Below are positions 59,024 through 64,000 of a DNA stretch of 64,000 bases, piece after piece (position 1 is the stretch's first letter; each line of letters begins with the position of its first letter). The notes beneath the pieces were generated by a model. The model searched no databases and had not been told where the DNA came from. It was given only the letters and a program-made list of their open reading frames with translations. Source of the stretch: JAWVFM01 sp963739355 (lineage in GTDB: Bacteria > Actinomycetota > Thermoleophilia > Solirubrobacterales > 70-9); assembly GCA_963739355.1 (NCBI GenBank), contig CAVUAD010000001.1:124001-188000 (forward strand), in the 5' to 3' direction. The position numbers were made by a program, and so were the translations under genes.

Positions 59024-59728
59024 ATGGGTGAGGGAGTAACTGGCGAGCGTTCGGCAACGGCGGAGCTGCTCGCCGCCGTACCCCTGTTCAGCGAGCTCTC
59101 CGAGGAGGAGCTCGAGCGCGTCGCTCGGGTCGCGGTTCCGCGCTCGTTCCCGAAGGGCGTCCGCGTCTTCCACGAGGGCGACCAGAGCGATGCCTGCTAC
59201 GTCGTGCGCGCGGGCGACCTGCGCGTGACGCGGGAGCATCCGGACGGCCGGGCCATCGCGCTGGCGACGATGGGCCCGCGTGACATCTTCGGCGAGCTGG
59301 CCATGCTCGACGGCGGCACGCGCTCCGCGAGTATCGAGACGCTCTCGGACTGCGAGCTGCTTGCCCTGCCCGCGAGCGACATGAGGCGGGTCATCGCGGA
59401 TCACGGCGAGATCGCCGCGAAGCTGATCTCGGCGCTGACGCGGCGCCTGCGCGAAACCAACGAGCGGGTTGCCCGCCAGTCCTTCCAGACGGTGCCGAGC
59501 AGGGTCGCCGGGGTGATGCTCCAGCTCATCGCCGAGGAGACCGTGCCGGAGGGACGCGAGGGCGTAACGCTGCGGATGAACCAGGTGGACCTCGCACAGC
59601 TCGCCGGGACCTCGCGCGAGAGCGTCAGCCGCTTCCTGGCCACCCTCGACCGCGCGGGCGTCGTCCGCGTGGGCCGCGGGCGGGTGACGATCTTCGAGCC
59701 GCGACGGCTCCGCGCCTACATATTCTGA
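59024..59728 (+). CDS. Crp/Fnr family transcriptional regulator
   Basis: A 234-residue regulator with an N-terminal cyclic-nucleotide-binding fold (LLAAVPLFSELSEEELERVARVA, FHEGDQSDACYVVRAGDLRV, then IFGELAMLDGGTRSASIETL, where GELAxxxxxxRSAS is the phosphate cassette) and a C-terminal winged helix (MNQVDLAQLAGTSRESVSRFLATLDRAGVV). No Fnr-type Cys cluster is present, so a cyclic nucleotide is the likely ligand. Two copies of a structured repeat lie just after its stop. Confidence 0.92.
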   Translation: MGEGVTGERSATAELLAAVPLFSELSEEELERVARVAVPRSFPKGVRVFHEGDQSDACYVVRAGDLRVTREHPDGRAIALATMGPRDIFGELAMLDGGTRSASIETLSDCELLALPASDMRRVIADHGEIAAKLISALTRRLRETNERVARQSFQTVPSRVAGVMLQLIAEETVPEGREGVTLRMNQVDLAQLAGTSRESVSRFLATLDRAGVVRVGRGRVTIFEPRRLRAYIF

Positions 59729-59738
59729 GTCTGAAATT

Positions 59739-59789
59739 GAGGACCTTTAGGTCCGAAAGCAGCATGTAAGGGCGCCGAAGGCGTCCGCA
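59739..59789 (+). repeat. 51-nt two-hairpin repeat, copy 2
   Basis: Identical to copy 3 over all 51 bases and two changes from copy 1. Hairpins: GGACC-TTTA-GGTCC and GGGCGCC-GAA-GGCGTCC (one G-U pair). It is followed by a third small stem, CCTCT-GAA-AGAGG, at 59796-59808. It begins 11 nt after the Crp/Fnr stop. Confidence 0.85.
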
Positions 59790-59814
59790 AGTGATCCTCT
59801 GAAAGAGGGAAATT

Positions 59815-59865
59815 GAGGACCTTTAGGTCCGAAAGCAGCATGTAAGGGCGCCGAAGGCGTCCGCA
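59815..59865 (+). repeat. 51-nt two-hairpin repeat, copy 3 (before pcm)
   Basis: Tandem with copy 2 at a 76-nt period. It is followed by a shortened third stem, CTC-TGAA-GAG, and ends 19 nt before the pcm ATG. As before sucC, no ribosome site lies between repeat and start. Confidence 0.85.
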
Positions 59866-59884
59866 AGTGATTCTCTGAAGAGCA

Positions 59885-60538
59885 ATGACATCTGTTCATT
59901 CGATGGAGTCTCAGCGCCAGGCGATGGTGGCCGAGCAGCTCCGTGGCCGCGGGATCTCGGACGAGCGGGTGCTGGAGGCGATGGGCTCCGTGCCCAGGGA
60001 GCGGTTCGTGCTCGAGCGCGACCGGCGCCGGGCGTACGAGGACTGCGCGCTGACGATCGGCCATGGCCAGACGATCTCCCAGCCGTGGATCGTCGCGGCG
60101 ATCTGCCAGCCGCTGCGCCTCACCGGCGACGAGCAGGTGCTTGAGATCGGAACCGGCTCGGGTTACTCCGCGGCCGTGCTGGCGCGACTGGCGGCGCACG
60201 TGCTCAGCGTCGAGCGCATCGATGAGCTCGCGGCGGCCTCCACGGAGCGCCTCGAGGCGCTGGGCGTCGAGAACGTGACGGTCGCGAACGCGGACGGGAC
60301 CCTCGGCGGAAAGGGCGGTCCCTACGAAGCGATCGCCGTTCACGCGGCCACGCCGCGGGTCCCCCAGGCGCTCGCCGCGCAGCTCACGGAGGGCGGTCGG
60401 CTGGTCATTCCGATCGCCACGGACGAGGCCGACATGCTCACGGCCTACGTCCGCCGGGGTGAGGGCATCGAGCTCGACGAGATCGTCGGCCCCTGCCGCT
60501 TCGTCCCACTGATCGGCTCGGGGGCGTTCCATGACTGA
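59885..60538 (+). CDS. pcm: Protein-L-isoaspartate O-methyltransferase
   Basis: Protein repair enzyme of 217 residues that methylates isoaspartyl residues with SAM. RQAMVAEQLRGRGISDERVLEAMGSVPRERFV starts the domain, IGHGQTISQPWIVAAICQPL is the peptide-binding signature, and VLEIGTGSGYSAAVLARLAA binds SAM. ATG 59885 is taken; ATG 59903 is also possible because the first six residues are not conserved. The tandem repeats occupy the whole region upstream. Confidence 0.93.
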   Translation: MTSVHSMESQRQAMVAEQLRGRGISDERVLEAMGSVPRERFVLERDRRRAYEDCALTIGHGQTISQPWIVAAICQPLRLTGDEQVLEIGTGSGYSAAVLARLAAHVLSVERIDELAAASTERLEALGVENVTVANADGTLGGKGGPYEAIAVHAATPRVPQALAAQLTEGGRLVIPIATDEADMLTAYVRRGEGIELDEIVGPCRFVPLIGSGAFHD

Positions 60539-60551
60539 CCCACACTCCGAA

Positions 60552-60557
60552 TAGGCT
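60552..60557 (+). promoter_or_regulatory. Predicted -10 box of the saccharopine dehydrogenase-like gene
   Basis: TAGGCT ends 7 nt before the ATG at 60565. Confidence 0.4.
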
Positions 60558-60564
60558 CCCGCCG

Positions 60565-61692
60565 ATGGCCGGAAGGATCGTCGTCTTCGGAGCCACCGGC
60601 TATACCGGCGGGCTAGTCAGCGAGGCTCTCGTCAAGCGCGGCGCCAAGCCCCTGCTCGCGGCGCGCACCCGCGAGAAGGTCGAGGCCCTGGCGGCCGAGC
60701 ACGGGCTCGAGAGCGCGGTGGCGGACATCGCGGACCCCAAGAGCGTTCGCGCCCTGGTCGGGAAGGGCGACGTCCTGCTCTCGACCGTCGGGCCGTTCGT
60801 GCGCTGGGGCGGCCCGGCGGCGGACGCGGCGGTCGACGCCGGCGCCCACTACCTCGACTCGACCGGGGAGCCCGCCTTCATCCGGCGGATCTTCGAGGAG
60901 TACGGCCCGCGCGCCGCGGATGCCGGGTGCGGGATGCTCACGGCCTTCGGCTACGACTACGTGCCGGGGAACCTCGCGGGGGCGCTTGCTCTGCGCGAGG
61001 CCGGCGACGGCGCCGTGCGCGTCGACGTCGCCTACTCCACCAGCGGCAGGCCGTCCGAGCCCGTCGAGGGCTCGCGCCTCGCCAAGATGGCCGGCGGGAT
61101 GGGCGGGGCCAGCGGCGGCACGCTGAGCTCGGCGGTCGGCGTCTTCGCTGAGCCAAGCTTCGGCTTTCGAGGCGGGCGGCTGGTCACCGAGCGCGGCGCC
61201 AAGCGGGTTGGCAAGGTCGTCGGCTTGGAGGGCATCAGCGTCGGCGGCTCCGAGCATTTCGCGCTGCCCCGTCTGGCTCCCGGCCTCCGGGAGGTCAACG
61301 CGTATCTCGGCTGGTTCGGGCCGTTCAGCCGGGTGATGCAGGCGATGAGCGTGGTGAACACGGGCGTGCTCGCCCTTCCGGGCGGCAAGCTGATGTTCGA
61401 GAAGATGGCCGAGCGGGTGCCCGGCTCGACCGGCGGCCCGTCGGAGAAGGCGCGCTCGCAGACGGGGTCACGGGTTGCCGCGACGGCGTACGACGCGGGC
61501 GGCAAGGCGCTCTCGACGGTGGAGCTCGCGGGCGTCAACGGCTACACGTTCACGGGGGAGATCCTGGCCTGGGGCGCGATGACCGCCGCGGCCGGCGGCC
61601 TCGAGGGCGTCGGGGCGCTGGGTCCGGCGGACGGCTTCGGGATCGATACTTTGCGCGACGGCGCCGAGAGCGCCGGACTGCGCGTAAGGTAG
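60565..61692 (+). CDS. Saccharopine dehydrogenase-like NADP-binding reductase
   Basis: A 375-residue Rossmann-fold protein: IVVFGATGYTGGLVSEALVKRG binds the nucleotide, and VLLSTVGPFVRWGGPAADAAVDAGAHYLDSTGEPAFIR is the family core. Relatives in mycobacteria act as trans enoyl reductases for lipid polyketides. The C-terminal part lacks clear catalytic motifs. The genome context gives no lipid cluster, so the substrate is unknown. Confidence 0.85.
   Translation: MAGRIVVFGATGYTGGLVSEALVKRGAKPLLAARTREKVEALAAEHGLESAVADIADPKSVRALVGKGDVLLSTVGPFVRWGGPAADAAVDAGAHYLDSTGEPAFIRRIFEEYGPRAADAGCGMLTAFGYDYVPGNLAGALALREAGDGAVRVDVAYSTSGRPSEPVEGSRLAKMAGGMGGASGGTLSSAVGVFAEPSFGFRGGRLVTERGAKRVGKVVGLEGISVGGSEHFALPRLAPGLREVNAYLGWFGPFSRVMQAMSVVNTGVLALPGGKLMFEKMAERVPGSTGGPSEKARSQTGSRVAATAYDAGGKALSTVELAGVNGYTFTGEILAWGAMTAAAGGLEGVGALGPADGFGIDTLRDGAESAGLRVR
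61685..61690 (+). promoter_or_regulatory. Predicted -10 box of the ASCH gene
   Basis: TAAGGT ends 8 nt before the ATG at 61699 and overlaps the stop of the upstream gene, so it may instead be read through. Confidence 0.3.
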
Positions 61693-61698
61693 GCGCGA

Positions 61699-62103
61699 AT
61701 GACCGGCGGCCTCCTTGCCCTCAATTTCTTCTCGCCCGCCTTCGTCGACCAGCTGAAGCGCGGCCGCAAGACCGCCACGATCCGGCTCGGCGACAAGTCG
61801 CGCAAGTACCAGCGCGGCCAGGTGGTGTGGGTCACGGTCGGCTTCCAGCACTCGCCGCGGGAGAAGCTCTTCGCCGCGGTGATCGACGAGGTCGAGGTGA
61901 AGCGCGTCAAGGACCTCTCGCCGCGCGACGTCGAGCACGACAACCCGGAGTTCCGGCGCGTCGAGGAGACGATGGGGTTCATGAGCCAGATCTACGGCCG
62001 CGAGATCTCGCCGGAGGACACGGTCACGGTGGTCCGCTTCTCCCAGATCGTCGAGTCGCACCCCTCGCAGCTCGGCAACGGCGGTACCCCCTCTCCCAAC
62101 TGA
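61699..62103 (+). CDS. ASCH domain-containing protein
   Basis: A 134-residue beta-barrel protein of the ASCH/PUA-like superfamily. ALNFFSPAFVDQLKRGRKTATIRLGDKSRKYQRGQVVWVTVG contains the GxKxxTxR signature that binds RNA or a modified nucleoside; some relatives hydrolyse N4-acetylcytidine. VIDEVEVKRVKDLSPRDVEHDNPEF is the second half. It is probably in one transcript with the reductase (6 nt) and the SRPBCC gene (4 nt). Confidence 0.85.
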   Translation: MTGGLLALNFFSPAFVDQLKRGRKTATIRLGDKSRKYQRGQVVWVTVGFQHSPREKLFAAVIDEVEVKRVKDLSPRDVEHDNPEFRRVEETMGFMSQIYGREISPEDTVTVVRFSQIVESHPSQLGNGGTPSPN

Positions 62104-62107
62104 GCGA

Positions 62108-62584
62108 ATGGCCCGCGACTACGAGTTCCTGACCGCGTGGGTGCTCGCCGCGCCGCGCGAGCGGGTCTGGGAGGCGATCTACGACTCAGACACCTGGCCC
62201 CGATGGTGGCGCGGCGTCATCGAGGCCGAGCGGGAGCACGACGGCGACGAGGCCGGGATCGGCCAGATCGGACGCTACGTCTGGCGATCCAAGCTGCCAT
62301 ACAACCTCGAGTTCCGCATGAAGACGACCCGCGTCGAGCCGCCGCACCTGCTCGAGGGCCATGCCTCCGGCGAGCTCGAGGGCATTGGCCGCTGGCGCCT
62401 CTTCGAAGACAACTCGTCGACGGCCGTCATCTACGAGTGGAACGTCCACACCACGCGGCCCTGGATGAACCTCCTCGCCCCGGTCGCCCGGCCGGTCTTC
62501 GCCTGGAATCACGACTGGGTGATGCGAAACGGCGGCACCGGCCTCGCCTCGCTCCTCGACTGCGAGCTCCTGGCGAGCGACTGA
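62108..62584 (+). CDS. SRPBCC family (polyketide cyclase-like) protein
   Basis: A 158-residue helix-grip protein for hydrophobic ligands. YEFLTAWVLAAPRERVWEAIYDSDTWPRWWRGVIEAE is the first strand and paired helices; the middle strands include FRMKTTRVEPPHLLEGHASGELEGIGRWRLFE; and the long C-terminal helix is VFAWNHDWVMRNGGTGLASLL. It is rich in Trp. Binding or cyclase roles are known for relatives; nothing points to a ligand here. Confidence 0.85.
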   Translation: MARDYEFLTAWVLAAPRERVWEAIYDSDTWPRWWRGVIEAEREHDGDEAGIGQIGRYVWRSKLPYNLEFRMKTTRVEPPHLLEGHASGELEGIGRWRLFEDNSSTAVIYEWNVHTTRPWMNLLAPVARPVFAWNHDWVMRNGGTGLASLLDCELLASD

Positions 62585-62623
62585 GCCCTTCGCCGATCTG
62601 AGTCACCCCGGCTCAAATCACCC

Positions 62624-62652
62624 TTGAGCCCAGGCGAGCTCTTCGCTATCCT
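62624..62652 (+). promoter_or_regulatory. groESL promoter
   Basis: TTGAGC at 62624 and TATCCT at 62647 are 17 nt apart, predicting a transcript start near 62659, just before the CIRCE element. Confidence 0.65.
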
Positions 62653-62663
62653 CGCTCGTAGCT

Positions 62664-62690
62664 TTGGCACTCTCGTATGTAGAGTGCCAG
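62664..62690. promoter_or_regulatory. CIRCE element (HrcA operator)
   Basis: TTGGCACTC, nine bases, then GAGTGCCAG: an inverted repeat matching CIRCE (TTAGCACTC-N9-GAGTGCTAA) with its fixed 9-nt spacer. It sits at the start of the groES leader, where HrcA blocks transcription and the hairpin can affect mRNA stability. Confidence 0.93.
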
Positions 62691-62749
62691 ACCGCAGATT
62701 CGCCAACGAAACGACCCGGGCGCGCCACGCGCCCCGACGGAGGTAACGA

Positions 62750-63037
62750 ATGAACTTGAAGCCGCTTGGCGATCGCCTGATCGTCAAGGCGATCGAGGAG
62801 GAGGAGACCACCGCTAGCGGGATCCTGCTTCCGGACACCGCCAAGGAGAAGCCGCAGAAGGGCAAGGTCCTGGCAGTCGGCGACGGCGCCGTCGGCGAGG
62901 ACGGCGAGCGCCGGCCCATCGACGTCGCCGAGGGCGACGAGGTCCTCTACTCGAAGTACGGCGGCACCGAGCTGAAGGTCGACGGCGAGGACGTTCTCGT
63001 CCTCCGCGAGTCCGACATTCTGGCGAAGGTCGTCTAG
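62750..63037 (+). CDS. groES: Co-chaperonin GroES
   Basis: Lid of the GroEL folding chamber, 95 residues. LKPLGDRLIVKAIEEEETTASGILLPDTAKEKPQ contains the mobile loop, and YSKYGGTELKVDGEDVLVLRESDILA is the typical end. GGAGG lies 6 nt before the ATG. It is heat-controlled through the CIRCE element 60 nt upstream and cotranscribed with groEL. Confidence 0.97.
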   Translation: MNLKPLGDRLIVKAIEEEETTASGILLPDTAKEKPQKGKVLAVGDGAVGEDGERRPIDVAEGDEVLYSKYGGTELKVDGEDVLVLRESDILAKVV

Positions 63038-63067
63038 TCCCCAACTTAGAAACGAAGGAGTAACCAA

Positions 63068-64000
63068 ATGGCTCACAAAGAGCTCAAGTACGACGCCGAG
63101 GCGCGCGCGGCCCTGCAGGCCGGCGTTGACGGCGTCGCCGACGCGGTCAAGGTGACGCTCGGTCCGAAGGGCCGGTACGTCGTCCTCGACAAGAAGTTCG
63201 GCGCCCCCACGATCACCAACGACGGTGTCACGATCGCTCGCGAGATCGAGCTCGAGGACGTCTTCGAGAACCAGGGCGCGCAGCTCGTCCGGGAAGTCGC
63301 CACGGCGACCAACGACGTCGCCGGCGACGGCACGACGACCGCGACGCTGCTGGCCCAGACCATCGTCCGCCACGGCCTCAAGAACGTGGCCGCCGGCGCC
63401 AACCCGCTGGCCCTGCGGCGCGGCATCGAGTCCGCCGTGGACCAGGTCGTCACGCAGCTTCGCGAGAAGCAGTCGAAGGAGGTCGGCGGCAAGGACCAGA
63501 TCGCCCGCGTCGCGGCCATCTCGGCGGCCGACGACGAGATCGGCAACGTGATCGCCGACGCCATCGACAAGGTCGGCAAGGACGGCGTGGTGAACGTCGA
63601 AGAGGGCCAGACCTTCGGGATGGAGCTCGAGTTCACCGAAGGGATGCAGTTCGACAAGGGCTACATCTCGCCCTACATGATCACCGACCAGGATCGGATG
63701 GAGGCGGTGCTCGAGGACCCGTACGTCCTCATCGCCAACCAGAAGATCGGCTCGGTCCGCGACCTCCTGCCCGTTCTGGAGCAGGTCATGCAGTCGGGCA
63801 AGCCGCTGGTGATCGTTGCCGAGGACGTCGAGGGCGAGTCCCTCGCGACCCTGGTTGTCAACAAGCTCCGCGGCACCTTCACCGGCGTCGCGGTCAAGGC
63901 TCCCGGCTTCGGCGACCGCCGCAAGCGCATGCTCGAGGACATCGCGATCCTCACGGGCGGCGAGGTGATCACCGAGGAGATGGGCCTGAAGCTCGAGAAC
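63068..64000 (+). CDS. groEL: Chaperonin GroEL (3' truncated by window end)
   Basis: The first 311 residues of the 60-kDa chaperonin are visible and the frame is open at the last base. HKELKYDAEARAALQAGVD, VKVTLGPKGRYVVLDKKFG, NDVAGDGTTTATLLAQ (ATP site with the catalytic Asp) and VKAPGFGDRRKRMLEDIAILTGG are diagnostic. The ribosome site GAAGGAG precedes ATG 63068 by 7 nt, and the gene starts 30 nt after groES. Confidence 0.97.
   Translation, partial: MAHKELKYDAEARAALQAGVDGVADAVKVTLGPKGRYVVLDKKFGAPTITNDGVTIAREIELEDVFENQGAQLVREVATATNDVAGDGTTTATLLAQTIVRHGLKNVAAGANPLALRRGIESAVDQVVTQLREKQSKEVGGKDQIARVAAISAADDEIGNVIADAIDKVGKDGVVNVEEGQTFGMELEFTEGMQFDKGYISPYMITDQDRMEAVLEDPYVLIANQKIGSVRDLLPVLEQVMQSGKPLVIVAEDVEGESLATLVVNKLRGTFTGVAVKAPGFGDRRKRMLEDIAILTGGEVITEEMGLKLEN

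Noticed and set aside
59739..59865. Signal recognition particle RNA
   Set aside because: AGGTCCGAAAGCAGC resembles the SRP tetraloop region GGTCCGGAAGGAAGCAGC, but here GGTCC pairs locally with GGACC and the long SRP helix is absent. Three copies also argue against it.

Overview
The window is about 70% G+C. Genes are tightly packed, often overlap by 1 or 4 bases, and many start with GTG or TTG. I infer a deep-branching actinobacterium, most likely class Thermoleophilia (Solirubrobacterales/Gaiellales-like). The reasons are the gene content (dcd, tatAC, a pafBC-type WYL gene, Lhr, Nei2, CIRCE-groESL) and the many start codons that sit 6-10 bases after a TANNNT -10 box with no Shine-Dalgarno site, i.e. 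leaderless mRNAs. No 16S gene is present, so the placement is an inference. The sequence looks chromosomal: two tRNA genes, no complete insertion sequence, no phage and no CRISPR.

Layout. 1-7032 is a tetrapyrrole, respiration and quinone block: an AhbA-AhbB-like siroheme decarboxylase fusion, hemL, a HepS-like protein, a Rieske/cytochrome b/subunit IV-cytochrome c complex, menG/ubiE and a polyprenyl diphosphate synthase. HepS, MenG and HepT are the three genes of the Bacillus menaquinone side-chain operon, here with the bc complex inserted among them. 7038-12796 holds dcd, tatA-tatC, a TPR membrane protein, tRNA-Lys, a YihY protein and an ABC exporter. 12806-18737 holds a small leaderless ORF, a nucleotide-sugar dehydrogenase and a reverse-strand five-gene operon (HAD dehalogenase, sulfotransferase, a frameshifted NTF2-like gene, RpiB-like, RibD-C reductase). 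18807-25116 holds an MBL hydrolase, sucCD behind a structured repeat, a delta-60 repeat secreted protein, an aminotransferase and a 69-residue protein behind a long structured leader.

25116-30908 holds a DtxR regulator, a secreted Cys-rich protein, an HAD phosphatase, a divergent dihydropteroate synthase and an MrfA/SftH-type helicase. 30922-32072 is a decayed stretch: tRNA-Phe, a cNMP-domain remnant, a VOC gene and the tail of a CrtI-like oxidoreductase, with short palindromes. 32073-43255 holds a membrane protein with a PI-PLC-like domain, aldehyde dehydrogenase, acyl-CoA ligase, cydAB, a YhaM-like nuclease and a CehA/McbA hydrolase. 43384-51885 holds a fused PafBC regulator, an MFS efflux pump with its TetR regulator, and rmlA-rmlD-rmlB without rmlC. 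51968-64000 holds Lhr, a LysR regulator, Nei2, a Crp/Fnr regulator, two tandem copies of the structured repeat in front of pcm, small enzymes, and groES-groEL under CIRCE control; groEL runs off the end.

The most unusual signals are: a 51-nt two-hairpin repeat (three copies) placed directly before sucC and pcm; a 13-nt palindrome family that forms the 3' end of two unrelated genes and also lies inside lhr; a gene broken at a (GC)5 tract; and the HepS-bc complex-MenG-HepT arrangement.
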